Origin: Nocardioides sp. WS12
GTDB lineage: Bacteria; Actinomycetota; Actinomycetes; Propionibacteriales; Nocardioidaceae
Direction of reading: 5' to 3'
Assembly: GCF_014108865.1 (NCBI RefSeq)
Contig: NZ_CP053928.1
Location: 5,022,001-5,086,000, forward strand
DNA length: 64,000 nt
Part shown: piece after piece, positions 32,251-41,308 of the stretch
Position numbering within the stretch: position 1 is the stretch's first letter
Layout: every line of letters starts with the position of its first letter
Program-made: the position numbers and the translations under genes
Notes under the pieces: generated by a model
Databases searched by the model: none
What the model was told of the DNA's origin: nothing
What the model saw: only the letters and a program-made list of their open reading frames with translations

Positions 32251-33539
32251 CTGACGAAACCAAAGAGCGGACTGTCCGGCGGGACCTTCTCGACGCGCAG
32301 CCGCGACTCCTCCATCCGGGCGAGCAGCCCGGTGAGGTCGTCGCTGTGCTGCATCTCGATGCCGACCAGCGCGGGACCGGTCTCCCGGTTGTTGCGCTTG
32401 GTGTACTCGAACAGCGTGATGTCGTCGTCCGGCCCGAGCACCTCGTCGAGGAAGCGACGCAGCGCGCCGGGCTCCTGGGGGAACTCGATCAGGAAGTAGT
32501 GCTTGAGGCCCTCGTGGATCAGGGCGCGCTCAACGATGTCGGCGTAGCGCGAGACGTCGTTGTTACCACCCGAGACGACGACCACGACCTTGCTGCCGGG
32601 GGCCAGCGTTCCGGACACTTCCGGCAGTCGCAGGGCCGACGCGGCCAGGGCACCGGCAGGCTCGGCGATGATGCCGTCGACCTGGTAGAGGTCGAGCATC
32701 TCGACGCAGATCAGGCCCTCCGGTACGGCAACCACGGAGAGGTTGACGGCCGACCGCGCACCAGCCACGGCGGCGTAGGTCAGGTCTCCCACGCGTCGTA
32801 CGGAGGCACCGTCGACGAAGGGGTCGACCGACTCCAGTTCGACCGGACCGCCGGCGTCGAGTGCTGCCGCCAGCGACGTCGCACCCGACGGTTCCGCGGC
32901 GATCACGGCCACGCCCGGAAGGCGCTCGGCCAGGACCGTCAGGCATCCCGCGATCAGGCCGGCGCCACCGACCGGGAGCACCAGCGCATCGGGAGACCAA
33001 CCGTGCGAGGAGGACTGGGCCAGGATCTCGGCGGCCACCGTGGCCTGGCCGGCGATGATGCCGGGGTGGTCGAACGCCGGGATGACCGTCGCTCCTGACG
33101 CAGCAGCGAAGTCCGCAGCGGCGACCGCGGCGTCGTCGTACGCCTCTCCGGCGATGACGACCTCGACCTGGTCACCGCCGAGGGCGGCGACCCGATCGCG
33201 CTTCTGACGCGGGGTGGTGCGCGGCAGGAAGATCGTGGCGTGCACGCCCGCCCGGGCGCAGGCGAAGGCCACGCCCTGCGCGTGGTTGCCCGCGCTGGCG
33301 CAGGTCACCCCGCGCGCCCGCTCCTCCTCCGACAGTCCGGCGAGAACGGTGAAGGCACCGCGCGCCTTGTAGGACCGCACGGGCGTGAGGTCCTCGCGCT
33401 TGAGCCAGACCTCCAGCCCGGTCAGGGCAGAGAGCCGGTCGGCGCGCTGCAGGGGCGTCGTCGGAATGACCGGCGCCAGCAGGTCCGCCGCCCGGTCGAC
33501 GTCGGCCGCGGTGGGAAGGGTCTCGACACGCTCCACCAC
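32247..33539 (-). CDS. ilvA: Threonine dehydratase (deaminase) with ACT-like domain
   Basis: 430 residues. The PLP-binding Lys is in SYKARGAF. ASAGNHAQGVAFAC and VPVGGAGLIAG-type motifs are present (PVGGAGLIAGCL). The C-terminal third (HYFLIEFPQEPGALRRFLDEVL, LVGIEMQ) is a regulatory ACT-like domain as in biosynthetic IlvA, so isoleucine feedback is expected. It converts threonine to 2-oxobutanoate. The start is one of the tandem GTGs at 33539/33536, four bases after the fba stop. The start region reads VVERVETLP, a translated copy of the dispersed repeat. Confidence 0.9.
   Translation of the reverse strand: MVERVETLPTAADVDRAADLLAPVIPTTPLQRADRLSALTGLEVWLKREDLTPVRSYKARGAFTVLAGLSEEERARGVTCASAGNHAQGVAFACARAGVHATIFLPRTTPRQKRDRVAALGGDQVEVVIAGEAYDDAAVAAADFAAASGATVIPAFDHPGIIAGQATVAAEILAQSSSHGWSPDALVLPVGGAGLIAGCLTVLAERLPGVAVIAAEPSGATSLAAALDAGGPVELESVDPFVDGASVRRVGDLTYAAVAGARSAVNLSVVAVPEGLICVEMLDLYQVDGIIAEPAGALAASALRLPEVSGTLAPGSKVVVVVSGGNNDVSRYADIVERALIHEGLKHYFLIEFPQEPGALRRFLDEVLGPDDDITLFEYTKRNNRETGPALVGIEMQHSDDLTGLLARMEESRLRVEKVPPDSPLFGFVS
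33520..33537. repeat. Dispersed repeat relative at the ilvA start
   Basis: GTCTCGACACGCTCCACC, two differences from the lysK copy at 21954-21971. It encodes the first residues of the threonine dehydratase (VVERVET) and so sits across the start of the gene. Confidence 0.5.
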
Positions 33540-33543
33540 CGGA

Positions 33544-34575
33544 CTAGCCGACGGTCTTGCCGGCCGACCGCAGGTTCTCAGCGGCCTCGACGACACGGGC
33601 GGCCATACCGGCCTCGGCCGCCTTGCCCCAGGCGCGGGGGTCGTAGGCCTTCTTGTCGCCGACCTCGCCGTCGACCTTCAGGACACCGTCGTAGTTGCGG
33701 AACATGTGATCGGCAGCCGGGCGGGTGAAGGCGTACTGCGTGTCGGTGTCGACGTTCATCTTCACGACGCCGAAGTCGACCGCCGCGGCGATCTCCTCGG
33801 CGGAGGAACCGGAGCCGCCGTGGAAGACCAGGTCGAAGGGCTTGGAGCCGGCGGGCAGGCCGAGCTCGGCGACGACCGCGGCCTGCGCGTCGCGCAGGAT
33901 CTCCGGGCGCAGCGTCACGCCACCGGGCTTGTAGACGCCGTGCACGTTGCCGAAGGTGAGCGCGGTCATGTACCGGCCCTTCTCGCCGATCCCGAGCGCG
34001 GCAACGGTCTGCAGCGCGTCGGCCGGGGTCGTGTACAGCTTCTCGTCGATGGCACCGACGACGCCGTCCTCCTCGCCACCGACGACGCCCACCTCGATCT
34101 CGAGGATGATCTTCGCGGCGACGGAGAGCGCCAACAGCTCCTCGGCGATGATCAGGTTCTCCTCCATCGGCACGGCCGAGCCGTCCCACATGTGCGACTG
34201 GAACAGCGGCGCCTCACCGCGGGCGACCCGCTCGGCCGACAGCGCCAGCAGCGGCCGCACGAAGCCGTCCAGCTTGTCCTTCGGGCAGTGGTCGGTGTGC
34301 AGCGCGATGTTGACCGGGTAGTTCTTGGCGACCTCGGCGGCGTACGCCGCGAACGCGACAGAACCCGACACCATGTTCTTGACCGACGGGCCGGAGAGGT
34401 ACTCGGCGCCACCGGTCGAGACCTGGATGATGCCGTCCGCACCCGCGTCCGCGAAGCCCTTGAGGGCCGCGTTCAGCGTCTGGGACGACGACACGTTGAT
34501 GGCCGGGAACGCGAACGCGCCTGCCTTGGCGGCGTCGAGCATCTCGGCGTACTTCTCGGGAGTTGCGATGGGCAT
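33544..34575 (-). CDS. fbaA: Fructose-bisphosphate aldolase, class II
   Basis: 343 residues. The zinc site is in ALHTDHCPKDKLDGF. LEIEVGVVGGEEDGV carries the catalytic Glu, and FGNVHGVYKPG and VFHGGSGSS are the later zinc and phosphate motifs. It cleaves fructose 1,6-bisphosphate in glycolysis and works in reverse in gluconeogenesis. The ATG at 34575 has AGGAG upstream and fits the family N-terminus PIATPEKY. ilvA follows after four bases, so the two are likely co-transcribed. Confidence 0.95.
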   Translation of the reverse strand: MPIATPEKYAEMLDAAKAGAFAFPAINVSSSQTLNAALKGFADAGADGIIQVSTGGAEYLSGPSVKNMVSGSVAFAAYAAEVAKNYPVNIALHTDHCPKDKLDGFVRPLLALSAERVARGEAPLFQSHMWDGSAVPMEENLIIAEELLALSVAAKIILEIEVGVVGGEEDGVVGAIDEKLYTTPADALQTVAALGIGEKGRYMTALTFGNVHGVYKPGGVTLRPEILRDAQAAVVAELGLPAGSKPFDLVFHGGSGSSAEEIAAAVDFGVVKMNVDTDTQYAFTRPAADHMFRNYDGVLKVDGEVGDKKAYDPRAWGKAAEAGMAARVVEAAENLRSAGKTVG

Positions 34576-34713
34576 GCTGGCTGGCTCCTGCGCGCGATCC
34601 GGTACGGACGTGTGGTTGGTCACTGATTACCGATCAACCTACCGTGGCAACCGATCGGCAGTGCGTTGCGTATCCCCCGATGACCGACCACCGACGACAC
34701 ACGGAGGCAACCC

Positions 34714-35547
34714 GTGCAGGACATGATCGACAGGCTGGCGAGAGAGCTCGCCCAGGCGCCGGAACCCGGTTTCGACATTGCGAGCACCGTGGCCTCCGGC
34801 CGCAAGGCGGTACGACGCCGCCGGATCGCCGCAGGTGGGGCGGTCCTGGCTGCTGCGCTGGTCGTCGGCGGCACCGCGTGGCTGGTCGTTCCGGGTGACG
34901 ACAACGGCCCGGAGAGCAGCGAGGTGGCGGTCCAGCCGAAGGTCACACCGACGCCCACCGAGACGGTCACGATCGACCCTGGCCCGAACGACACCGAGCC
35001 CCTGCTCTCGGGGCCAGACAACCAGACGATCATCAATCCGGACGCCACGATCCTCGAGCGGGCCGACTACACGTCCGACACCGGCACGGTCGTCGACACC
35101 TACCACCTGCGCCTCAGGGGCGACGAGTACTACGCGTACATCGGCGACGACGAAGCGAGCTCGTTCCCCACCCCGGCGCAGGGCCTGACGCTGCGGGAAT
35201 GGGTTGCCCAGACGGTCGACGGCAGCAACATCGGCGACGACGCCTGGGTGCGCTTCGACAACGAATCCCACCTGGTGACGGTGCTCGACGGCCTGACGAT
35301 CGTCCGGCAGGAGGCGGACCCGGATCTCGGCGCGAACTTCGCCCCACCCGGCGACCCCACGGCACTGGCCGAGGTCGTGCTGGACGGGACGACGTACTTC
35401 CTCGCGGTGCGGGGCATCGCGGGTGGCCCGGTCGAGGCCATCCCCTATCGCCGTGACGCAGAGGTCGGTTCGTTCGAGCAGTTCCGCACCCACACGCAGA
35501 ACCAGTACGCGGAGAACGAGTCCGGCGGCAGCGAGGGTCTGCGATGA
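34714..35547 (+). CDS. Membrane protein coupled to an ECF sigma factor (possible anti-sigma partner)
   Basis: 277 residues. A cytoplasmic N-terminal segment (QDMIDRLARELAQAPEPGFDI, about 1-40) with Arg-rich KAVRRRR precedes one transmembrane helix (about 42-60). An extracellular Asp/Thr-rich linker and an unknown domain follow. The GTG start has GGAGG six bases upstream. The stop overlaps the sigma factor start as ATGA, so the pair is coupled. In SigE-type loci the membrane gene usually follows the sigma gene. Here it precedes, and a ZAS-type zinc anti-sigma motif is not visible. An anti-sigma or sensor role is therefore an inference. Confidence 0.75.
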   Translation: MQDMIDRLARELAQAPEPGFDIASTVASGRKAVRRRRIAAGGAVLAAALVVGGTAWLVVPGDDNGPESSEVAVQPKVTPTPTETVTIDPGPNDTEPLLSGPDNQTIINPDATILERADYTSDTGTVVDTYHLRLRGDEYYAYIGDDEASSFPTPAQGLTLREWVAQTVDGSNIGDDAWVRFDNESHLVTVLDGLTIVRQEADPDLGANFAPPGDPTALAEVVLDGTTYFLAVRGIAGGPVEAIPYRRDAEVGSFEQFRTHTQNQYAENESGGSEGLR

Positions 35548-36041
35548 ACCGCACGGACAGAGAACTCGCCTACGTCGAATTCGCCGCATCCCGACGCGAC
35601 CAGTTGCGCCGGATCGCCTACGGCATGTGCGGCGACTGGCACAAGGCCGACGACCTGGTGCAGAACGCCCTCATCAAGCTGTACGTCGCCTGGCCCCGGG
35701 TCGTGCGCGGCGGCCGTGAGGACGCCTACGTCCGCAAGATCCTGCTGAATGCGGCGATCGACGACTCGCGCCGGCCGTCCCGACGAGAGCGGGCAACCGA
35801 CGAACTGCCCGAGGTCGTGGCGCCCGCATCGACCGCCCTCGAGGACCACGACTCCCTGGTCACGGCAATGCAGACCCTGCCGGCCCAGCAACGGGCGACC
35901 GTGCTGTTGCGGCACTGGCTGGGGTTGTCGGTGGCGGAGACGGCCAACGAACTCGGCATCGCCGAGGGCACCGTGAAGAGCCACTGCTCGCGGGGCCTCG
36001 AAACGCTGCGCGGGGTCCTCGCGCAGGCCGGGACAATCTAG
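35544..36041 (+). CDS. RNA polymerase sigma-70 factor, SigE family (ECF)
   Basis: 165 residues. Region 2 is FAASRRDQLRRIAYGMCGDWHKADDLVQNALIK, and region 4 is AMQTLPAQQRATVLLRHWLGLSVAETANELGIAEGTVKSHCSRGLETL. Both are of the SigE-family ECF group common in actinobacteria. It directs polymerase to a special promoter set, possibly including the large surface protein 75 bases downstream (inference). The start ATG overlaps the upstream membrane-gene stop. Confidence 0.88.
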   Translation: MNRTDRELAYVEFAASRRDQLRRIAYGMCGDWHKADDLVQNALIKLYVAWPRVVRGGREDAYVRKILLNAAIDDSRRPSRRERATDELPEVVAPASTALEDHDSLVTAMQTLPAQQRATVLLRHWLGLSVAETANELGIAEGTVKSHCSRGLETLRGVLAQAGTI

Positions 36042-36115
36042 GCGCGCCGACGCCCGACAGGGTGCTAGCGTCGGCCACCCCCCAGCTGTCTCGTCACCTC
36101 GCCCTCGGGAGCGCC

Positions 36116-39100
36116 GTGAAGCACGCCCATCGCCTTGCCATGTCCGTGCTGCTCGCCGCCGGGTCCCTGACCTTCGTGGGCGTGCTCGCGCCCGCACCTG
36201 CCCAGGCGGCGACCGAGCCGATGGGGCTCCTGCACGACGAACAGGTCTATGGCGACTTCGAGATCACCGGCAACACGGTCGTCGACTGCAACCCCGCCGC
36301 CACCGGATGCCTCGCTGCCCGCGACCGGCTGCGTGCGTCGGGCGACAGCCCGAACAACAACAACAACGGCTACGCCATGCAGTACGTCGACGTCGATGAC
36401 GACGCCGACACCTACAACTCCTCCACCGGCACCGTGACCATTCCCGCCGGCGCCCGCGTCACGTGGGCCCGGCTGATGTGGGGCGGCAACTACGACGGCC
36501 AGCAGTGCGGCATCGGCCAGCCCGGGACCTACCCGGCCGGGTCGTCGGCGACCGCTCCCGTGCGGCTGACCGTCGGCGGCGCGGCCTCGCGGGACGTCGT
36601 ACCCGGCGAGCACTCGTTCGACACCACCTCGATCGGCTACTACAGCGCGGACGCCGACGTGACCGGCGACCTGGCCGACCTGGCGTCGGGGCAGGCCGTC
36701 ACGATCACCGTCGGCAACGTCTTCGCACCCACCGGCTCGGGCTGCCACGGCGGCTGGTCGCTGTCCGTGATCCACACGCTCGACGCGGCCGACTGTGGCG
36801 CGGAGCGCCGCCAGGTCTTCGTGTACGACGGCCACGTCCGCCAGAGCACGACCCCCAACTCCACGTCCATCCCGGTGAGCGGCTTCCGGGTGAGCGGCCT
36901 TCCCGTCCGTGCCGGGATCGTCGCGTACGAAGGCGACTCCAGCCAGAACGGCGACCGCTTCTACATCAACCCGCCGGCGACGCTGACCACGACGAACGGG
37001 ATCCCCGAACCGACCACGGCCCTGGGTCCGAACAACTTCTTCGTGTCGGCGGCCGACAACACGCTCGAGCCGAGCCACCCCAACACGTTCTCCATCGACG
37101 CCAAGAAGTTCGACGTGCCGGCGGGCCTGATCGACCCGGGCGACACCAGCGCCGAGATGCTGACCTTCACCAACGGTGACTCGTACATGGTGCAGTCGCT
37201 CATGCTGTCGGTCCCGGTCCCCGCGCTGTGCGTGGAGAAGTCGGTCGAGCCCGCGGTGGCACGGGTGGGCGACCCGCTCACCTGGACGATCACGGTGCGC
37301 AACCCGACCACGGCCCAGGCCCTCGACGTCACGGTCTCCGACGACGCCGTCCCCGACTGCAACCGAACCTTCGGTTCGCTCGCCCCAGCCGGCTCGCAGA
37401 CCTACACCTGTACGTCGACGGCGACCGACGACCTGACCAATGTCGCTGCCGCGCAGGGAGTTGGTGCCGACGGGACCCCGCTGAGCGCATCGGGGGCCGC
37501 AACGGTCGACGTCATCCATCCGTCAATCGCCCTCAGCAAGACGGCCGAACCGGACGTCGTACGGGCCGGCGCGACGGTGACGTTCACGGTCACGGCGACC
37601 AACGACGGCGACGTGCCGCTGTCCGCCATCACCATCAGCGACCCGGATGCACCCGGATGCTCGGGCCTGGTCGCCAGCCTCGCGGTGGGTGCGTCGGCCA
37701 CCGTCGAGTGCACGGTCGTCGCCGGCACCGATGACTTCACGAACACCGCGAGCGTGACCGCCGACGCGCCCATCGGCGACCCCGTGACCGCTGCTGCCGA
37801 GGCACCAGTCGACGTGATCCATCCCGACGTCACGCTGATCAAGACCACCGCGGCGGACTCCGTCACGATCGGCGACAGCGTCACGTTCACGATCGAGGTG
37901 ATCAACAGCGGCGACGTACTGCTCACGGACCTGGCGGTCACCGACGCGGCCGCCGCCGACTGCGCGCGGACAGCCGGGTCCCTGGCCGACCTGGCCCCCG
38001 GCGAGAGCCTCACCTACACGTGCGGGACGATCGCCGACACCGAGCCCGAGTTCCGCAACGACGCATCCGTCAGCGGTACGCCGCCCGACGGCATCGAGGT
38101 CGCCGACGACGCGTCAGCGCTGGTCGAGGTGCAGGACCCTGCCGTCACGGTGACGAAGACAGCGGACCTCGACCGGGTGCACCAGGGCGACGACGTCACC
38201 TTCACGATCACGGTGACGAACAGCGGAACCGTCGCCCTCGACCCGGTCTCGGTCGCCGACCCCGCCTTCCCGTCCTGCGACCGAGCCGATCTCGGACCGC
38301 TGGCCGTCGGGGCGTTCGTCGACTACGACTGCACGGTCACCGCACCTCTCGACGACATCACCAACACCGTCATCGCGTCGGGCACCTCGTCGCTGGGCAT
38401 CGAGGTCAAGGACACCGCCACGGACGTCGTGGACGTGTTCCGCACCGGCCTCACGCTGACCAAGGACGTGGACGTCACCCGCGTGCTGCCCGGCGACCCC
38501 GTCACGTTCACGTTCACCGTCACGAACACCGGTACGGCCGAGCTCACCGACCTGGAACTGAGCGACCCGGCCTACCCGGCCTGCGACAGCGTGGTCGCCG
38601 AACTCGGCGCGGGCACCACCGTGGAACGCACCTGCACGATCGATGCCGGGTCGGCCGACATCGTGAACACCGCGACCATCGAAGGACTGTCACCGACAGG
38701 CGCCGTCGTGTCCGCCTCGTCGGGGACCGTCCTCGTCGACGTGATCCACCCGGCCCTGACCCTCACGAAGACCCCGGCCGTCGCGAGCACGACACCGGGC
38801 AGCACGGTCACGATCACCATCACGGTCGAGAACACCGGTGACGTGCGGGTCGACGGCATCGAGGTCACCGACGACCAGGTGGCGGGCTGCGAACGCGGGA
38901 TCGGCGACCTCGGCGTGGGAGCCCGGTCGACGTACACCTGCGACGTGACGGTGGGCGTCGGCGGTCACCACAACGTGGCCACTGCGACCGGATCCGTCGA
39001 CTGCGCCGACTGCTCCAGCACCGCGGTGACGGCCACCGACGACGCCACGATCGCCGCCGTCGCCACCCCGGACCCCGAACCCGAGCCGGGCCCGGATCCC

Positions 39101-39244
39101 GACGACGGGGTCTCACCCGACACCGACGCCGCCCTGCCCGACACCGGGGCGCCCGCCCACAGCGGTGCGCTGGTCGGTCTCGGAGTCACCCTCCTCCTCA
39201 CCGGCCTCGTGCTGGTGGGGCGGCGCCGCGTCGAAGCGCCCTAG
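36116..39244 (+). CDS. LPDTG-anchored surface protein with six DUF11 repeats
   Basis: 1042 residues. The GTG at 36116 is chosen because GGGAG lies five bases upstream and it opens a signal peptide. Cleavage is after AQA31. The N-terminal region (about 32-370) is unique, with VDCNPAATGC and Asp-rich stretches. From about residue 371 to 985 there are six DUF11-type repeats of about 100 residues, each beginning with a VxLxKT strand and each carrying two Cys about 25 residues apart (for example PDC and YTC). A Pro/Glu/Asp linker leads to LPDTG (1007-1011), a membrane helix and a basic tail, so sortase anchoring is expected. It likely extends from the cell wall; role unknown, adhesion possible. 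Confidence 0.85.
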   Translation: MKHAHRLAMSVLLAAGSLTFVGVLAPAPAQAATEPMGLLHDEQVYGDFEITGNTVVDCNPAATGCLAARDRLRASGDSPNNNNNGYAMQYVDVDDDADTYNSSTGTVTIPAGARVTWARLMWGGNYDGQQCGIGQPGTYPAGSSATAPVRLTVGGAASRDVVPGEHSFDTTSIGYYSADADVTGDLADLASGQAVTITVGNVFAPTGSGCHGGWSLSVIHTLDAADCGAERRQVFVYDGHVRQSTTPNSTSIPVSGFRVSGLPVRAGIVAYEGDSSQNGDRFYINPPATLTTTNGIPEPTTALGPNNFFVSAADNTLEPSHPNTFSIDAKKFDVPAGLIDPGDTSAEMLTFTNGDSYMVQSLMLSVPVPALCVEKSVEPAVARVGDPLTWTITVRNPTTAQALDVTVSDDAVPDCNRTFGSLAPAGSQTYTCTSTATDDLTNVAAAQGVGADGTPLSASGAATVDVIHPSIALSKTAEPDVVRAGATVTFTVTATNDGDVPLSAITISDPDAPGCSGLVASLAVGASATVECTVVAGTDDFTNTASVTADAPIGDPVTAAAEAPVDVIHPDVTLIKTTAADSVTIGDSVTFTIEVINSGDVLLTDLAVTDAAAADCARTAGSLADLAPGESLTYTCGTIADTEPEFRNDASVSGTPPDGIEVADDASALVEVQDPAVTVTKTADLDRVHQGDDVTFTITVTNSGTVALDPVSVADPAFPSCDRADLGPLAVGAFVDYDCTVTAPLDDITNTVIASGTSSLGIEVKDTATDVVDVFRTGLTLTKDVDVTRVLPGDPVTFTFTVTNTGTAELTDLELSDPAYPACDSVVAELGAGTTVERTCTIDAGSADIVNTATIEGLSPTGAVVSASSGTVLVDVIHPALTLTKTPAVASTTPGSTVTITITVENTGDVRVDGIEVTDDQVAGCERGIGDLGVGARSTYTCDVTVGVGGHHNVATATGSVDCADCSSTAVTATDDATIAAVATPDPEPEPGPDPDDGVSPDTDAALPDTGAPAHSGALVGLGVTLLLTGLVLVGRRRVEAP

Positions 39245-39960
39245 CCTCGCCAGTTCTCCTCGCTGCCCAGGTCGGCGTGCTGGCGCACCCACGCGTGCAT
39301 CGCGATCGCGGCCGCCGCGGACGCGTTGATCGAACGGGTCGATCCGAACTGCGCGATCGAGAACGTCGCGTCGCACACTTCGCGCGCGCCCTCCGACAGC
39401 CCGGGGCCTTCCTGCCCGAACAGGAAGCAGACCCGGTCGGGGATCTCCATCGTCTCGAGGTGGTCAGAGCCCGGCAGGTTGTCGACGCCGAACAACGGCA
39501 CCGGCCCGCCTCCGTCATCACTGCCGTACGACGACAGGTAGGCCGCGAGGTCCTCGACCGTGGCGTGGTGGCGGACGTGCTGGTAGCGGTCGGTGACCAT
39601 CGCACCGCGCTTGTTCCACCGCCGGTTGCCGACGATGTGGACCTCGGCCGCGAGGAAGGCGTTCGCCGAGCGGACGATGGTGCCGATGTTGAAGTCGTGC
39701 TGCCAGTTCTCGATCGCGACGTGGAAACCGTGGCGGCGCAGGTCGAGGTCGGCGCGGATCGCCTCGAGGCTCCAGTACCGGTAGCGGTCCACGACGTTGC
39801 GTCGATCGCCGTCACGGAGCAGCGCTTCGTCGTACACGTCGGAACCGGGGCCCTCGGGCCAAGCACCCGGCCACGGGCCGACCCCGATCTCGGGTTGGCC
39901 GTTCGGCATCGGGTCGTACGGCGCCCGCCGCTCGTCTGTGCTGTCCAGATCATCGCCCAC
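39241..39960 (-). CDS. TrmH-family (SpoU) RNA 2'-O-methyltransferase
   Basis: 239 residues. The three SpoU motifs are present: NIGTIVRSANAF, FGQEGPGLSEGAREVCD, and TRSINASAAAAIAM. They form the trefoil-knotted AdoMet site. A family-typical N-terminal extension of about 60 residues precedes. It methylates the ribose of a tRNA or rRNA nucleotide; the target is not evident. The stop codon overlaps that of the surface protein gene as CTAG. GTG start at 39960. Confidence 0.88.
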   Translation of the reverse strand: MGDDLDSTDERRAPYDPMPNGQPEIGVGPWPGAWPEGPGSDVYDEALLRDGDRRNVVDRYRYWSLEAIRADLDLRRHGFHVAIENWQHDFNIGTIVRSANAFLAAEVHIVGNRRWNKRGAMVTDRYQHVRHHATVEDLAAYLSSYGSDDGGGPVPLFGVDNLPGSDHLETMEIPDRVCFLFGQEGPGLSEGAREVCDATFSIAQFGSTRSINASAAAAIAMHAWVRQHADLGSEENWRG

Positions 39961-40011
39961 GATCCGACCCTATTGCCCGCGCCGTTGGGACCCGGCCGGT
40001 ACCGTTGCGCC

Positions 40012-40761
40012 GTGAACTCGCTGGTCGCGACCCCTTTCGTCGTGCCGATGCTGCTGGGCATCAAGTGGCTGGACCCCGAATGGCTCCAGCACGAATACGG
40101 TGCCGCCTTCATCTGGATCGCGATCGGGATCGTGTTCGTCGAGTGCGGGCTGTTCTTCCCGTTCCTCCCGGGCGACACGTTGCTGTTCGCCCTGGGGCTC
40201 TTCATCGCCGGCAGCAACACCACCGGCTACTCCGTCGTGGGCATCGAGCACGAACCGACCGAACTCCTCATCGCGATGGCGTTGCTGATCGTCGCCGCCT
40301 TCGCGGGCAACGTCGCGGGCTACGAGATCGGCCGCAAGCTCGGGCCGCCGCTCTATCACCGCGACGGCAAGATCCTGAAGAAGCAGTACTTCGACAACAC
40401 GAGTGCGTTCTTCGAGAAGCACGGCAACAAGGCGCTGGTCATCGGCCGCTTCGTGCCGTTCGTCCGGACCTACATCACCGTCGTCGCCGGCGTCACCGAG
40501 ATGGAGCGGCGCCGGTTCTTCGTGTGGAGCGCCATCGGTGCCGTGCTCTGGGTGGTCTCGATCACCCTGCTGGGCTACTTCCTCGGTGCGGCCATCCCCG
40601 AACTCGGCGAGAACATCGACTACGTCACCATCGCCATCCTGGCCTTCTCCGCCGTCCCGCTGGTGTGGGAGTGGTGGCGCCACAAGCGTCCCGGCGCGAA
40701 GGGCAAGAAGGCCCTCACCCCCGAGCCCGCCGTCACCGAAGCCGTCACCGACGAGCGATGA
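40012..40761 (+). CDS. DedA family membrane protein
   Basis: 249 residues. Hallmarks are IFVECGLFFPFLPGDTLLF-like helix entry, GNVAGYEIGRKLG and GRFVPFVRTYITVVAGVTEM, the conserved Arg-rich DedA loops. Five or so membrane helices; proton-dependent, membrane-homeostasis role (DedA proteins include undecaprenyl-phosphate flippase-type members). The C-terminal tail is basic. The GTG start is taken at 40012. The divergent methyltransferase start is about 50 bases away. Confidence 0.85.
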   Translation: MNSLVATPFVVPMLLGIKWLDPEWLQHEYGAAFIWIAIGIVFVECGLFFPFLPGDTLLFALGLFIAGSNTTGYSVVGIEHEPTELLIAMALLIVAAFAGNVAGYEIGRKLGPPLYHRDGKILKKQYFDNTSAFFEKHGNKALVIGRFVPFVRTYITVVAGVTEMERRRFFVWSAIGAVLWVVSITLLGYFLGAAIPELGENIDYVTIAILAFSAVPLVWEWWRHKRPGAKGKKALTPEPAVTEAVTDER

Positions 40762-40818
40762 ATCCGTACTGAGGCGACGGTCTCTCCTGCATCACCCACT
40801 TCAGACACGGGAGCAGCG

Positions 40819-41259
40819 ATGGCGATCAACCTCAACCCCTACATCAACTGGCGCGGACAAGCTCGCGAAGCGATGGAGTTCTACCAGTCCGTCCTCGGTG
40901 GCGATCTCCAGGTGATGACCTTCGCCGACATGGGCGGCACCGCGGCGAGTGTCGCCGAGGCCGAGGACGAGTCCGACTGGGTCATGCACGCGTCCCTGAC
41001 CGTGTCGGACTCGGTGCTCCTGATGGGCGCCGACCACCCGAACCATGTGCCCGGCGAGCCGCAGACCCAGCAGGTCAGCATCAGCGGCCCGAACGAGGAC
41101 GAGGCCACCCTCCGTGCCTGGTGGGAGGGCCTCGCCGACGGTGCGACCATCCAGCAGCCGCTGGAGAAGGCGCCCTGGGGCGACACCTTCGGCATGCTGT
41201 CCGACAAGTACGGCGTCGACTGGCTGGTCAACATCGCGGGCGAGAAGCCCGCCGAGTGA
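40819..41259 (+). CDS. VOC superfamily protein, PhnB-like
   Basis: 146 residues. The PhnB/3-demethylubiquinone-like pattern is clear: LNPYINWRGQAREAMEFYQSVLGGDLQVMTFADMG, then HASLTVSDSVLLMGAD and LEKAPWGDTFGMLSDKYGVDWLVN. A glyoxalase/bleomycin-resistance fold, cytoplasmic, likely dimeric. The metal-binding residues of true glyoxalases are not all evident, so substrate and metal use are unknown. GGGAG lies before the ATG. Confidence 0.85.
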   Translation: MAINLNPYINWRGQAREAMEFYQSVLGGDLQVMTFADMGGTAASVAEAEDESDWVMHASLTVSDSVLLMGADHPNHVPGEPQTQQVSISGPNEDEATLRAWWEGLADGATIQQPLEKAPWGDTFGMLSDKYGVDWLVNIAGEKPAE

Positions 41260-41308
41260 GCTGAATCCGGTCCCTTCTGTCGGGGACGTCAGACATGATG
41301 TCCTCACT

